Of a stretch of DNA of 64,000 bases, positions 35,161 to 44,560 are shown one piece after another. Source of the DNA: Methanococcoides methylutens MM1 (GTDB taxonomy: Archaea > Halobacteriota > Methanosarcinia > Methanosarcinales > Methanosarcinaceae); contig NZ_CP009518.1 of assembly GCF_000970325.1 (NCBI RefSeq), forward strand, positions 2,108,001 through 2,172,000, read 5' to 3'. Numbering within the stretch: the first letter of the stretch is position 1; every line of letters begins with the position of its first letter. The notes beneath the pieces are model-generated. The model was given only the letters and a program-made list of their open reading frames with translations, ran no database searches and was not told where the DNA came from. Both the position numbers and the translations under genes were made by a program.

Positions 35161-36330
35161 ATGCACTTACACTCTGTTGTTTTGAAAGATATCTTCAGAC
35201 GAAAGAACAAGCTTGCAATAGCCGTATTGGGAGTGATAGTTGCAGCATCTGCTATTGTGGCAGTGGTAACGACATTTTCCGCTGCAACTGATAGCCTTTA
35301 TGAAGAATCGACCAATTTTGGAGCTAACATTATAGTAAGACCCCAGACCGACTCGATACCCCTGATAGCCGGATCAACATCCATTGGATCGATATCTACC
35401 GGTGAGAACTACATCGAACAAACCGACATACCCAGAATATATGGTATTGAGAACAATGCCAATCTTGCCGTTGTGGCCCCACGGCTTTATGGGGTTGCAG
35501 AGACCGGGAATGATAATATCATTGTGATGGGAGTGGATATCGGACAGGAGAAGATACTCAGATCATGGTGGAACGTTGAAGGGGAATGGCTTTCCAATCC
35601 CGAAGGGATGGAAGTTCTGCTGGGAAAGGATATCGCGATCCCTCTTGGACTTGAGGTCGGTTCTACATTTCCACTTGAGAAAAATGATATTTTCATGGAA
35701 CTTGAAGTGAAAGGTATCATCGAGAGTACCGGTGGGGAAGAAGACGGATACATCATAATGCCACTTCTGACATCACAAAAGCTTCTTGACAGGGAAGGAA
35801 AGATCAGCAGTATTGAGATCCGCGCCCTTTGTAATGATTGTCCGGTCTCGGAAATGAGCAGGCAGATCGAAGGAGTATTGCCCGGAATTGAGGCAAGGGC
35901 AATGAGCCAGATAGTGCAAAGCGAGATGGCCATGATAGACCACACCCGAAATTCTGCCATGGCTGTCTCATTTATAACACTGCTTGTAAGCACACTTACC
36001 GTAGCCTCCACAATGCTTGCATCCGTTAACGAGAAGATCAAGGAGATAGGCATCATGCGCGCAATTGGGGCCAGTGACCGACAGGTCATAACAATGCTGT
36101 TCATAGAAGGCGCCCTGATCGGCATGATAGGCGGAAGTATAGGATTTTTTGCAGGAAGCCTGACGTCTTATTCAATATCCCCGCTATTGGGCTTTGCTGA
36201 ACCGTCCCCGATGTGGGAGCTCCTGCCACTGGCAAGCGGTATTTCTATTATGGTAGGACTTGTCGCATCTATACTTCCTGCAAGACGTGCTCTTAAGATA
36301 GACCCTGCGGAGGTGCTTAGAAGTGTCTGA
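35161..36330 (+). CDS. ABC transporter permease, FtsX/MacB type
   Basis: The 389-residue protein has the MacB/FtsX layout: an N-terminal membrane segment (about 18-40, AVLGVIVAASAIVAVV), a large extracellular domain of about 200 residues and three C-terminal membrane segments after KEIGIMRAIGASDRQV, the coupling helix. It works with the ATP-binding subunit that overlaps its 3' end by 8 bases. It probably performs an extracytoplasmic task rather than classic import. The DUF2318 lipoprotein that follows suggests iron or another metal as the cargo. Confidence 0.9.
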   Translation: MHLHSVVLKDIFRRKNKLAIAVLGVIVAASAIVAVVTTFSAATDSLYEESTNFGANIIVRPQTDSIPLIAGSTSIGSISTGENYIEQTDIPRIYGIENNANLAVVAPRLYGVAETGNDNIIVMGVDIGQEKILRSWWNVEGEWLSNPEGMEVLLGKDIAIPLGLEVGSTFPLEKNDIFMELEVKGIIESTGGEEDGYIIMPLLTSQKLLDREGKISSIEIRALCNDCPVSEMSRQIEGVLPGIEARAMSQIVQSEMAMIDHTRNSAMAVSFITLLVSTLTVASTMLASVNEKIKEIGIMRAIGASDRQVITMLFIEGALIGMIGGSIGFFAGSLTSYSISPLLGFAEPSPMWELLPLASGISIMVGLVASILPARRALKIDPAEVLRSV

Positions 36331-36985
36331 CATAAGTATTCAGGCCAGAGGACTCAAAAAGAGCTACAATATAGGGTCCGATGATATTGAAGTACTCCAT
36401 GGTATTGATCTGGACATCAGAAGTGGAGAATTCGTTTCCATAATGGGCCAGTCCGGCTCGGGAAAGACCACCCTGATGAACCTTATCGGCATGCTTGACA
36501 GGCCGAGCAGCGGGAGAATAGTAATAAACGGAATTGATGTTACTGGGAGGCCACAGAAAAAACTGGTGGAACACAGAAGAAGGACGGTTGGTTTCGTTTT
36601 TCAGCAGTTCCACCTGATACATTCCCTAACAGCATACGAGAACGTTGCATTGCCCCTTGTATTTGCAGGAGAAAAAGAACAACGAAAGATAGTCGAAGCT
36701 CTGGAGAGAGTGGACCTTTCACACAGGCATGGCCACAAGCCATCCGAGCTTAGCGGTGGGGAGCAGCAAAGGGTAGCAATAGCCAGGGCATTGGTGATGA
36801 GACCTGACGTTCTCCTTGCCGATGAGCCTACAGGAGCCCTGGATAAAGAAACGGGAGAGATGATCATCTCACTCCTGAGGACCCTAAAAGAAGAAATGAC
36901 AGTTGTAATGGTCACACATAATCATGATCTTGCTGCGATGTCGGACAGGATCATCAATCTAGAGGACGGAAAATTAAAGGAATGA
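36323..36985 (+). CDS. ABC transporter ATP-binding protein, MacB/LolD type
   Basis: The 220-residue ATPase is of the MacB/LolD class. Walker A is GQSGSGKTTLMN (about 47-58), the signature LSGGEQQRVAIARAL, and Walker B LLADEPTGALD, with an H-loop VTHNHD. It partners with the overlapping permease gene. The start is GTG 36323, inside the last codons of the permease gene, so translation is coupled. It lies 4 bases before the DUF2318 gene. Confidence 0.95.
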   Translation: MSDISIQARGLKKSYNIGSDDIEVLHGIDLDIRSGEFVSIMGQSGSGKTTLMNLIGMLDRPSSGRIVINGIDVTGRPQKKLVEHRRRTVGFVFQQFHLIHSLTAYENVALPLVFAGEKEQRKIVEALERVDLSHRHGHKPSELSGGEQQRVAIARALVMRPDVLLADEPTGALDKETGEMIISLLRTLKEEMTVVMVTHNHDLAAMSDRIINLEDGKLKE

Positions 36986-36989
36986 TCTC

Positions 36990-37481
36990 ATGAACACTAA
37001 AATAACAGCTTACATAGTATTAGTTGCAATTGCAGTGGTTTTTGCTGCCGGTTGTGTCGATGAAGGTGCACAGGCAACAACCCCGGATATACCGGTTTCT
37101 GCCACATGGATAGAACCACAGGTAACCGCCGATACGGTTGTGATACCTGTTCAGGCCATAGAGGAAAACCTGAACACGCACTTCAAAGTTGAAACAACTG
37201 CAGGAGAGATAGCAGTAATGGCTTACGTGCTCGAGAACGAGATCGTTCTCCGGTCCAATGTTTGCCCTCCCTGTGGATCAATTGGTTTTAGCCTTCAGAA
37301 TGACATTCTTGTCTGTGACGCCTGCCGAACAACCTTTGATGCAGCAACCGGACAGGGAATGCAGGGAGCGTGTGTCGATTATCCGAAAGAGGATATCCCC
37401 TACATAGAATCAGAAGGGAACATTATGATAGGAATCAATGATATCGTGACAGCCCACATGAATACAGTACAAAGGGGATGA
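36990..37481 (+). CDS. DUF2318 lipoprotein, probable metal-handling protein
   Basis: The 163-residue protein has a signal ending in a lipobox-like VFAAGC, so the mature protein is probably lipid-anchored at Cys22 on the outer face. The C-terminal half carries CPPCG and CDACRTTFDAATGQG, the cysteine pairs of the DUF2318 family. In bacteria DUF2318 genes sit with the FTR1 iron permease and with FtsX/ABC genes. Here the ABC pair is present but no FTR1 gene is adjacent. A role in iron or copper handling is likely; direct evidence is absent. Confidence 0.85.
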   Translation: MNTKITAYIVLVAIAVVFAAGCVDEGAQATTPDIPVSATWIEPQVTADTVVIPVQAIEENLNTHFKVETTAGEIAVMAYVLENEIVLRSNVCPPCGSIGFSLQNDILVCDACRTTFDAATGQGMQGACVDYPKEDIPYIESEGNIMIGINDIVTAHMNTVQRG

Positions 37482-37616
37482 ATGATCCATCCCCTTCACA
37501 TATCTTTAACATATCGAAATTGTGGTCAATAATGGATGTTTGCCATATAAGGTCCGGGAAATCAGGTGAATTAAAATCCAATATCTTAAATACGTTTAGC
37601 GATTACCAAAAATTAT

Positions 37617-38033
37617 ATGAAACTATTACTACCAACCGATGGTTCCACTTATTCAGAGAACGCTGCAATGGTTGCAGGCAGGATCGCAAAGAAACACAAT
37701 GCAGAGATAGTAATAGTCCATGTAGTGGAAGACAAGGGCCTTGGAAGGAAATCATGGAGAGAAAGCGGTGCGGAACAGGTCACCAGCTCCATCAAGGAGA
37801 AACTGGTCTCAATGGGATGTGAAGAATCAAAACTTCATGCCGAGATCGTGGACGGGAATGCACCGGAAAAGATAGTAAAGACCGCCAGGATGCATAACGT
37901 TGACAGAATAATCATCGGCACCAGCGGACATACAGGCATAAAGAAGATCATGGGATCGGTCACACAGAAAGTGCTTCAGATCTCTGATACGCTTGTTCTT
38001 GTAGTACCCCCTGATTACAAAATAGAGGCCTGA
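37617..38033 (+). CDS. universal stress protein (UspA family)
   Basis: The 138-residue protein begins MKLLLPTDGSTYSENA, and its nucleotide-binding GTSGHTGIKKIMGSVTQKV near the C-terminus matches the G-x2-G-x9-G(S/T) site of ATP-binding UspA proteins. It should be a cytoplasmic dimer. A TATA-like AATATCTTAAATACG lies about 25-39 bases before the ATG, so the message is probably leaderless. The stretch 37482-37616 has only this promoter. Confidence 0.95.
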   Translation: MKLLLPTDGSTYSENAAMVAGRIAKKHNAEIVIVHVVEDKGLGRKSWRESGAEQVTSSIKEKLVSMGCEESKLHAEIVDGNAPEKIVKTARMHNVDRIIIGTSGHTGIKKIMGSVTQKVLQISDTLVLVVPPDYKIEA

Positions 38034-38093
38034 TCTCAGAAGACAGACAACATTTTACACCATCCGGATAAGCAAACTGACATATCCGCAAAC

Positions 38094-38909
38094 TTAAGGC
38101 ATTACATATTCGCCTATCACTTTTTTCCCGGCAAGGACATCATCCATGGAAAACACTTCCAGGTTGTATATTCCCTTGTAACCGTTAAGCCCTTTAAGGA
38201 CAGAATAATCGATGTTACCGCTTCCAGGCGCCATGTGTTCGTCGCCATCATAATTGGAGGTCCAGTAACCATAATTGTCATGCAGGTGAACATGCACCAC
38301 ATGATCTGAGATCGTCCTCACAAAAGCAGCCAGTCTTTCAGAATCACCTTCGCATGTGAGATTTGCATGCCCTACATCAAAAGTGACCCCGAGATTCGGA
38401 GAATTTACCGCATCTACTACCTTTAACAACTCCTCAGCTTCACAGCAGAGGTTGCCGGGGTCGGTGGCTTCCTTGTTCTCAAGACCGATCATGACGTTGT
38501 TCTCGGATGCAAATGCAGCAAGTCGACCAAGGTTGGATACCATCCTTTTCAGAGAAGCTTCCCTGTCATCCCCAACCCTCCCAGGATGCATTACAACCGC
38601 TTTCGTACCAAGTCTTCCTGCAAGTTCTATACACTCCTCCATCAGGGTAAAGTGCATTTCACCCATTGAAGCAGTGTCCACAACAAGTTCTTTGGGATAT
38701 GTGGGGACATCCGCAAAATAGTGCGCGTGCATGGATGTCTGCAGGTCACATGTTGAAAGCTCGTCCAGTATCATTTCAAGCCTTTCCTTCTGAAGTTTCG
38801 AACCTTCATAGACACCAAGTTTTGGCATATAGAGTTCAACTGACTGTACATGATCATCCAGTTCCTTTAGCTCACCGGCAAAGGAAGACGCACCTATCAT
38901 CATATTCAT
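38094..38909 (-). CDS. sugar phosphate isomerase/epimerase-like TIM barrel
   Basis: The 271-residue protein is a xylose-isomerase-like TIM barrel. Metal-binding residues are visible: AVVMHPGRVGDD, GLENKEATDPGNL, FDVGHANLTCEGD and VHVHLHDNYG supply His, Glu and Asp ligands, as in AP endonuclease IV and sugar epimerases. The substrate cannot be deduced. The start may be ATG 38909 or an ATG three or four codons later. The gene diverges from the U32-family gene. Confidence 0.85.
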   Translation of the reverse strand: MNMMIGASSFAGELKELDDHVQSVELYMPKLGVYEGSKLQKERLEMILDELSTCDLQTSMHAHYFADVPTYPKELVVDTASMGEMHFTLMEECIELAGRLGTKAVVMHPGRVGDDREASLKRMVSNLGRLAAFASENNVMIGLENKEATDPGNLCCEAEELLKVVDAVNSPNLGVTFDVGHANLTCEGDSERLAAFVRTISDHVVHVHLHDNYGYWTSNYDGDEHMAPGSGNIDYSVLKGLNGYKGIYNLEVFSMDDVLAGKKVIGEYVMP

Positions 38910-38997
38910 TAGAACGAAAACAGACTTAAATAACTATTTTGGTCCGACACGAACAAACCAAAATCCTTATCTAAACTCAACCGATAAGGAAGTTCCA

Positions 38998-40032
38998 ATG
39001 AAGCTGTATGTACCACATGTCGGTCATTTTGAAGGACTTGAGGAGCTTTTGAACGGTTCAGATAATATCTATGCCGTCTATATGGCAGGGTCACCTGACT
39101 ACATAGGTACCGGAAGGACGAACCTGAGCGCTCCGAAGCTCGATGAGATAGCAGAGCAGACTGAGTACGCACATTCAAAAGGCGTGAAAATGGAGGTCGT
39201 GCTGAACAGCTCCTGTATGGGAGGACAGCAACTAACTCCGGAAGGTTATCGCGCCATTGACTGGTATTTTGATAAACTAAACACCATCGGGATCGATTCC
39301 ATAACCGTTGCCGATCCGTACATTGTGGAAATGCTGGCAAAGGATTATGATATGGATGTTGTGGTCTCAGTACTTTCATTCGTTGACACACCGCAAAAGG
39401 CAGAGTTCTATGAACAGCTGGGAGCTACCACCATTGTCGTGGACCCTGCGGTGAACAGGCATTTCGACAAGCTGGAAGCCATCAGGGATACTGTCTCCTG
39501 CAAGCTCAAGCTGCTTGTCAATGAAGCATGCCTCTACCAGTGCCCATTCAGGTACGCTCACTTCAATTTCTTTTCACATGCCAACGGCCCGGGCCCTAAA
39601 CCAAATGTCCTTGACGATTATTACTACTACAAGTGCCTTTCCTTGAGGATAAAGGACCCGCAGCAGATAATAAAATCACCATGGATCAGGCCTGAGGACC
39701 TGAAGGAGTACAAGCATATCACCGATACTTTCAAGATCGGGGGGCGCACTCATTTCGTAAACTGGATCCTCAACAACGTCGAAGCATACGCCAATGAGAG
39801 ATATGATGGAAACCTCATGGACCTGCTGGACAGCATAAAGGACCTGAAGGATACATTTTATATACCGAATAGTGAGCTGGACGGCGCTATTGAACAATGG
39901 AAGAAATGCGACAAAGTGTGCCACAAATGCGGATACTGCAAACGCCTTGCTGAAAAGGCCATATACACGTATTCCGGAAGCGGTGACGACATCCGGAAGA
40001 TCCCACTGGGACCAGTAGGAGATAGAAAATGA
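38998..40032 (+). CDS. peptidase U32 family protein (PrtC/UbiU-like)
   Basis: This 344-residue protein has the U32 architecture: a TIM barrel-like N-terminal half (MKLYVPHVGHFEGLEE, YIGTGRTNLSA) and a conserved NEACLYQCPFRYAHF, whose cysteines bind Fe-S in relatives. Extra cysteines cluster at the end in CDKVCHKCGYCKRLAEK. U32 proteins modify RNA or ubiquinone rather than digest protein. The closest role here is unclear. It overlaps the next gene by 4 bases. The pair lies directly upstream of the mtr operon. Confidence 0.85.
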   Translation: MKLYVPHVGHFEGLEELLNGSDNIYAVYMAGSPDYIGTGRTNLSAPKLDEIAEQTEYAHSKGVKMEVVLNSSCMGGQQLTPEGYRAIDWYFDKLNTIGIDSITVADPYIVEMLAKDYDMDVVVSVLSFVDTPQKAEFYEQLGATTIVVDPAVNRHFDKLEAIRDTVSCKLKLLVNEACLYQCPFRYAHFNFFSHANGPGPKPNVLDDYYYYKCLSLRIKDPQQIIKSPWIRPEDLKEYKHITDTFKIGGRTHFVNWILNNVEAYANERYDGNLMDLLDSIKDLKDTFYIPNSELDGAIEQWKKCDKVCHKCGYCKRLAEKAIYTYSGSGDDIRKIPLGPVGDRK

Positions 40033-40415
40033 GCATGACACAAGAACTGCTGAAAGCGCGCACGTCCCTGGAGAACAACCTGAGGGAACTCTTAGGAATC
40101 CCTGTATTCCTGATAGAAATGGATGCCTTTGCACTCCCATGCGGATGCGGTGGTGTCACTATCAACACCAGAGGACTGCAGCTGGATGACCTGGAGATAT
40201 TCGAAGAGCATATACTCAAGTATCTGACTGACACAGTAACATCACTTGAAATAGAACCATCTTTTCTTTTTGCACGCCTTATTCCCGGCACTGCAGAGGT
40301 CGCTTCGATCAATGCAAGGATACTGTGCAGCAGCTGCTACATGGACTTTGGACGGGGAAGCGGGAAGCAGCCAAGGCCTGACATTTATATCATGAGATTT
40401 GACAGAAGGGAATGA
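40029..40415 (+). CDS. small cysteine-containing protein of unknown function
   Basis: The 128-residue protein matches no family that I recognise. Its one notable feature is two cysteine pairs, PCGCGG near residue 38 and LCSSCYMDF near residue 102, which could bind zinc or a cluster. There is no membrane segment. It overlaps the U32-family gene by 4 bases (ATGA), so the two are translationally coupled. The mtr leader begins about 60 bases downstream. A partner or substrate of the U32 protein is likely, as inference only. Confidence 0.6.
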   Translation: MSMTQELLKARTSLENNLRELLGIPVFLIEMDAFALPCGCGGVTINTRGLQLDDLEIFEEHILKYLTDTVTSLEIEPSFLFARLIPGTAEVASINARILCSSCYMDFGRGSGKQPRPDIYIMRFDRRE

Positions 40416-40472
40416 AAGTCCCTACTGTCACCAGATTTTTTTCAGAAAAGTTCCGAAAGGTTTATGAAGGAT

Positions 40473-40594
40473 TTCATATAATCCACACCATCTTACGTTA
40501 GTCTATGCCATATTCAACGACATATGGCTGAATTATCGAAGGAAGTGCATTACTATCGCACTTATCGACTTAGAACTATAAGGAGGATAAATAA
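40473..40594 (+). promoter_or_regulatory. mtr operon promoter and structured leader
   Basis: A TATA-like TTCATATAAT (40473-40482) predicts a start near 40505, giving a leader of about 90 bases. The leader has two hairpins: GCCATAT/ATATGGC (40507-40513, 40522-40528) and AAGTGC/GCACTT (40543-40548, 40558-40563). A strong ribosome site AAGGAGG (40580-40585) is 8 bases before mtrE. Hairpins may stabilise the mRNA or control translation. Confidence 0.5.
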
Positions 40595-41500
40595 ATGGAA
40601 CCACTCATGGGCATGGGTGTTTTAGCACTTATGGGTGCTGCCGCAACTATTGCTGGCACAACTGAGGATCTTGAATCTGATGTAGGATCCCAGAGTAACC
40701 CAAACTCACAAGTGCAACTCGCACCCCAGATGATGTATCCACACAGGATCTATAACAAAGCAATTTCCGGTGAACCACCATCGAATGCATTGATCTGTGC
40801 AATTGGCGGAACCGTGGCATCTGTAATGATGACCGCTGGTCTGTCAGTGGTCTTTGCTCTCGCTATCGGTGCGCTCATTGCTACAGCAGTACATGGAACA
40901 TATGCTATTACGTCATACATGGGACGTACTGCAAGTCAGAAACGTTTCAGACAACCAATCTATCTTGATATTCTCAGGTCACACACGCCCGTGATCATGG
41001 GATATGCATACATTACGACATTCTGTATCCTTGTTGTATCATACATTATGGTAGCTGTTCTCGGACATCCTTTCCCACTTGCACTCATTGCATTCATTTG
41101 GGGAATCACTGTCGGAGCTATCGGTTCATCAACAGGTGATGTTCACTATGGTGCAGAACGTGAATTCCAGAGCGTTGAGTTCGGATCCGGTCTTAATGCT
41201 GCAAACTCCGGTAACATTGTAAGGAAAGGAGAAGCAGGACTTAGAAACGGTATGGACAACTCATGGTTCTGTGCAAAGTTCGGCGGACCTGTAACAGGTC
41301 TCGCATTCGGTATGACCGTTTTCTTAAGCGGTTGGATCACAGCAGTTTTTGACCCTGCAATAGGTGCAGGCTGGGGCTGGCTTTCAGTTGTTGCAGGAGC
41401 TATTCTTGTATTACTTATGATCATCTGGAACAGAAGGATCGAAGTCGCAGCACGTGAGGCATACGGACCTTACAAGGAAGACGAGGAGGTAGCTGCATGA
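40595..41500 (+). CDS. mtrE: tetrahydromethanopterin S-methyltransferase subunit E
   Basis: MtrE is a membrane subunit of the Na+-translocating methyltransferase that moves a methyl group from tetrahydrosarcinapterin to coenzyme M. This 301-residue protein has six or so hydrophobic segments and ends with a charged tail. It opens [21 protein letters not shown], typical of the family. It is the first gene of the operon, and its stop overlaps the mtrD start by 4 bases. With MtrC and MtrD it forms the sodium-conducting part. Confidence 0.97.
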   Translation: MEPLMGMGVLALMGAAATIAGTTEDLESDVGSQSNPNSQVQLAPQMMYPHRIYNKAISGEPPSNALICAIGGTVASVMMTAGLSVVFALAIGALIATAVHGTYAITSYMGRTASQKRFRQPIYLDILRSHTPVIMGYAYITTFCILVVSYIMVAVLGHPFPLALIAFIWGITVGAIGSSTGDVHYGAEREFQSVEFGSGLNAANSGNIVRKGEAGLRNGMDNSWFCAKFGGPVTGLAFGMTVFLSGWITAVFDPAIGAGWGWLSVVAGAILVLLMIIWNRRIEVAAREAYGPYKEDEEVAA

Positions 41501-42216
41501 TTGATATAGCAGGAATTCTCGCAGAAAATATAATCTATATTGTTATGATCACTCTCGGCGGCATGCTGATTTCATGGAGTGTTCACTTCGTACCTGTAGG
41601 TGGAGCACCTGCAGCTATGGCACAGGCAACTGGTATTGGTACCGGTACTGTCCAGCTGGCAGCAGGAGCAGGTCTTACCGGACTTGTCACCGCAGGAGCA
41701 GTTATGAACGTAAGCGACAGTGTTGCACTTGTAGTCGCATCAGGCGCAGTCGGTGCAATGATCATGATCGCAGTAACAATGATCATCGGTACATGGGTAT
41801 ACGTGTATGGTGTTGGTGTACCACCAGCATCCGCAAAGGTAGACTATGACCCGATCACAAAGGACAGGCAGGACCTCTATGTATCCCAGGGTACAGAGGG
41901 ACACGGACTTCCAACCGTTTCATACGTAAGTGGTGTCATCGGTGGAGCTCTCGGAGGTATTGGTGGAGCTATCATATACTACTCACTCATGAGCACAAGC
42001 ACAACACTCGCTCACAGCGATCTTATCTCACTCGCAAGTATCTTTGCAGTAGGTATCTTCTTCGTGAATGCGGTAATTCCTTCATACAACATTGGAGGAA
42101 CCATCGAAGGTTTCCACGACCCTAAGTTCAAGAAATGGCCAAAGGCAGTAGTCGCATCCTTTGTAGCAACAGTTATGTGCGCATTTGTCGGTGTAATGGC
42201 AATCGGAGGTCTCTAA
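41497..42216 (+). CDS. mtrD: tetrahydromethanopterin S-methyltransferase subunit D
   Basis: The 239-residue membrane subunit has six hydrophobic segments with repeated Gly-Ala-rich stretches ([26 protein letters not shown]). It forms, with MtrC and MtrE, the membrane core through which Na+ is moved when methyl-cob(I)amide is demethylated. It overlaps mtrE by 4 bases and ends one base before mtrC begins, so subunit supply should be coordinated. Confidence 0.97.
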   Translation: MIDIAGILAENIIYIVMITLGGMLISWSVHFVPVGGAPAAMAQATGIGTGTVQLAAGAGLTGLVTAGAVMNVSDSVALVVASGAVGAMIMIAVTMIIGTWVYVYGVGVPPASAKVDYDPITKDRQDLYVSQGTEGHGLPTVSYVSGVIGGALGGIGGAIIYYSLMSTSTTLAHSDLISLASIFAVGIFFVNAVIPSYNIGGTIEGFHDPKFKKWPKAVVASFVATVMCAFVGVMAIGGL

Positions 42217-42217
42217 A

Positions 42218-43030
42218 ATGTCAGCAGGAGGAGCTGGTGGAGAAGCCACAGGCGGAATTCCACAGAACAACTTGATCGCTGTCGGAGCAGCCGGCGGACT
42301 TATCGCTGCATACGCAGGACATTTCCTTACACAGGGAATCGGACCAGCATTCGCATTCATTGGTGCTCTTGGAGCTATCTGTGCGATTGTCTGGGGAGCA
42401 GCAGCAGTAAGACGTGTAGCAAGCTACGGTCTTGGTACCGGTGTACCATCCATTGGTATGATGGCACTTGGTATGGGAGTCGTCGCATCACTGTTCGGAC
42501 TTGCCGTTGGTGGCATTGCCGGACCTATCGTTGCATTCGTTGCAGCAGCTATTATCGGACTTGTCATTGGTGTACTCGCTAACAAGGTCCTTGGAATGGG
42601 CATTCCTATCATGGAGCAGTCCATGACAGAGATCGCAGGTGCAGGCGCACTTACCATTATCGGACTCAGTGTCGCAATGACAGGAACATTCATGTTCGAT
42701 GCAGTACTGGAAACCGTCGTAGCAACAGGATACATCGCTGTGATCTTCATTGCAGGCGGTATGGGTATTCTTCACCCATTCAATGCAAATCTCGGTCCTG
42801 ACGAACAGCAGGACAGGACACTCACAACAGCTGTTGAGAAGGGTGCTATCGCAATGATCATTGCAGGTATCGTTGCAACCGTAGCAACCGGTGCATCAGC
42901 AATTCCAAGCATTGTTATTGGAATCGTGATCTGGTATGTTGCATTCAGGAAATATGTTGAGTTCGTTAACAGGGACGCATACAAGGTAATTGGAACAGGT
43001 CTCCTGCCAACCGAGGAGGAATTAGAATGA
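42218..43030 (+). CDS. mtrC: tetrahydromethanopterin S-methyltransferase subunit C
   Basis: This 270-residue membrane subunit has about seven hydrophobic segments, many Gly and Ala, and an acidic C-terminus (LPTEEELE). It is a core member of the Na+-pumping methyltransferase membrane part. Its stop overlaps mtrB by 4 bases. The long, almost purely hydrophobic body fits the family, and its place between mtrD and mtrB follows the known mtr order. Confidence 0.97.
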   Translation: MSAGGAGGEATGGIPQNNLIAVGAAGGLIAAYAGHFLTQGIGPAFAFIGALGAICAIVWGAAAVRRVASYGLGTGVPSIGMMALGMGVVASLFGLAVGGIAGPIVAFVAAAIIGLVIGVLANKVLGMGIPIMEQSMTEIAGAGALTIIGLSVAMTGTFMFDAVLETVVATGYIAVIFIAGGMGILHPFNANLGPDEQQDRTLTTAVEKGAIAMIIAGIVATVATGASAIPSIVIGIVIWYVAFRKYVEFVNRDAYKVIGTGLLPTEEELE

Positions 43031-43350
43031 GCATGGTACACATTGCACCAGAAGCACATCTTGTACTGGACCCATTGACATCAGTCCTGGCAGAAGAGCG
43101 TGAAGACATCATCTGCTATTCAATGGACCCTATCATGGAACAGATCGATGAGCTTGACAAGATAGCTGATGATCTTATCAATTCACTCGCACCTGACAGG
43201 AAGCTGTTGAACTCATACCCGGGAAGGGAGAACACATCACTCAAAGCAGGTTTCTACGGAAACACCTTCTACGGAGTTGTTGTCGGTCTTGTATTCTCAG
43301 GAATGGTCGCACTTGCCCTGTACATACTCAGTCTGATCGGAGGACTCTAA
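43027..43350 (+). CDS. mtrB: tetrahydromethanopterin S-methyltransferase subunit B
   Basis: MtrB is a small subunit with one membrane anchor. Here it has 107 residues: a soluble N-terminal part with [17 protein letters not shown] and a single C-terminal membrane helix ([20 protein letters not shown]). The family member matches in length and layout. It ends one base before mtrA, and its start overlaps mtrC by 4 bases. Confidence 0.96.
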   Translation: MSMVHIAPEAHLVLDPLTSVLAEEREDIICYSMDPIMEQIDELDKIADDLINSLAPDRKLLNSYPGRENTSLKAGFYGNTFYGVVVGLVFSGMVALALYILSLIGGL

Positions 43351-43351
43351 A

Positions 43352-44077
43352 ATGGCAGATAAAAGAGAACCAGCGGACGGCTGGCCAACCCTTAAAGGTG
43401 AATTTGAATTAGGGGATGTAAAGAACTGCGTCGCAGTCATCACCCTTGGATCACACCTGCCAGGCGCCCCTCAGTTAGAAGCAGGAGCTGCTATCACAGG
43501 TCCATGTAAGACAGAGAATCTTGGTCTGGAAAAAGTAGTTGCACAGATCATCTCAAACCCTAACATCAGGTTCCTTCTTGTAACAGGTTCTGAAGTAAAG
43601 GGACACATTACCGGTGAAGCATTCATGATGTTCCACAAGAACGGTGTCAGCGACAACCGTATTGTCGGAGCAAGCGGTGCTATCCCATACGTTGAGAACC
43701 TTACCGACGCAGCAGTCGAGAGGTTCCAGCAGCAGATCGAGCCTGTAGAGATGATCGGTACCGAAGACATGGGACAGATCACAGCAAAGATCAAGGAACT
43801 CGCAGCAAAAGACCCTGGAGCCTTTGATGCTGACCCAATGATCGTCGAGGTCGGCGAAGGTGGCGGCGAAGAGGAAGAAGAGGCTGGCGGACTTAAGCCA
43901 ATGGCAGCAGAACTCGCTACAGTCAGACACAGGATCCTTGATATTGACAGGGAAATGGTCATTGCCGGTAACTGGAACAAGTTCCACTCAGGTGTGCACG
44001 CAGGTAAGGTCGAAGGTATCATGATCGGTCTTGCGATCACGCTGTCACTACTTGGCCTATTGCTATTCGGGAGGTAA
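43352..44077 (+). CDS. mtrA: tetrahydromethanopterin S-methyltransferase subunit A
   Basis: MtrA carries the corrinoid that accepts the methyl group. This 241-residue protein has the cobamide-binding domain at about 1-170. His85 in [11 protein letters not shown] is the expected axial ligand to cobalt. A Glu-rich linker follows. A single C-terminal membrane anchor, [20 protein letters not shown], ends the protein. The tail resembles the small peptide encoded at 45710. It lies 5 bases before mtrF. Confidence 0.97.
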   Translation: MADKREPADGWPTLKGEFELGDVKNCVAVITLGSHLPGAPQLEAGAAITGPCKTENLGLEKVVAQIISNPNIRFLLVTGSEVKGHITGEAFMMFHKNGVSDNRIVGASGAIPYVENLTDAAVERFQQQIEPVEMIGTEDMGQITAKIKELAAKDPGAFDADPMIVEVGEGGGEEEEEAGGLKPMAAELATVRHRILDIDREMVIAGNWNKFHSGVHAGKVEGIMIGLAITLSLLGLLLFGR

Positions 44078-44082
44078 TTGAC

Positions 44083-44322
44083 ATGGCAGAAGAAATAGAA
44101 TCCGGACAGGGAGTCCCAATGGTCATCAGCCCACAGATGGGTGCCATTGAAAGTGTTGTCGAAAGAATTCGATACAGGGCTCAGCTTATCGCAAGGAACC
44201 AGAAGCTCGACTCCGGAGTTAATGCCACAGCTGCAACCGGTTTCATTGTCGGTTTCGCATTCGCAGTGCTGATGGTACTTGTACTCCCATTGATCATCTG
44301 GCAGGTAGGTGGTGTAATATGA
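44083..44322 (+). CDS. mtrF: tetrahydromethanopterin S-methyltransferase subunit F
   Basis: The 79-residue subunit has a soluble N-terminal part that contains [19 protein letters not shown] and a C-terminal membrane helix ([20 protein letters not shown]). It matches the MtrF family in layout and its place between mtrA and mtrG. Its stop overlaps the mtrG start by 4 bases. It is a small accessory part of the methyltransferase. Confidence 0.95.
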   Translation: MAEEIESGQGVPMVISPQMGAIESVVERIRYRAQLIARNQKLDSGVNATAATGFIVGFAFAVLMVLVLPLIIWQVGGVI

Positions 44323-44546
44323 GCAACGGAAATAACACAACACCAAGTGTTGTAACAGACCCTGCAGATTTCAATGAGGTTCTTGAGAAGCTCAATGAGA
44401 TCGACGAGAAGATCGAATTCGTAAACAGTGAGATCGCACAGAGGATCGGAAAGAAAGTAGGAAGGGATATAGGTATCATATACGGAGCAGTTGCAGGTAT
44501 ATTGATGTTCCTCATCTACATTTCATTATCCCCGATACTCATCTGA
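44319..44546 (+). CDS. mtrG: tetrahydromethanopterin S-methyltransferase subunit G
   Basis: MtrG is a 75-residue subunit with a helical acidic N-terminal half ([18 protein letters not shown]), likely a coiled coil, and one membrane segment at its C-terminus. It overlaps mtrF by 4 bases and precedes mtrH by 14 bases. The layout agrees with the MtrG family. Confidence 0.95.
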   Translation: MSNGNNTTPSVVTDPADFNEVLEKLNEIDEKIEFVNSEIAQRIGKKVGRDIGIIYGAVAGILMFLIYISLSPILI

Positions 44547-44560
44547 TAAGAGGTAATAAC

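Noticed and set aside
36323..37481. drug-efflux (MacAB) assignment
   Set aside because: No MacA-like adaptor or outer-membrane partner is nearby, and the DUF2318 neighbour points to metal handling.
40435..40600. possible riboswitch before mtrE
   Set aside because: Two short hairpins are present, but I see no match to a known riboswitch class, so only a structured leader is reported.
43471..44346. 291-codon minus-strand frame opposite mtrA
   Set aside because: mtrA and mtrF on the other strand are certain; the antisense product has no recognisable features.
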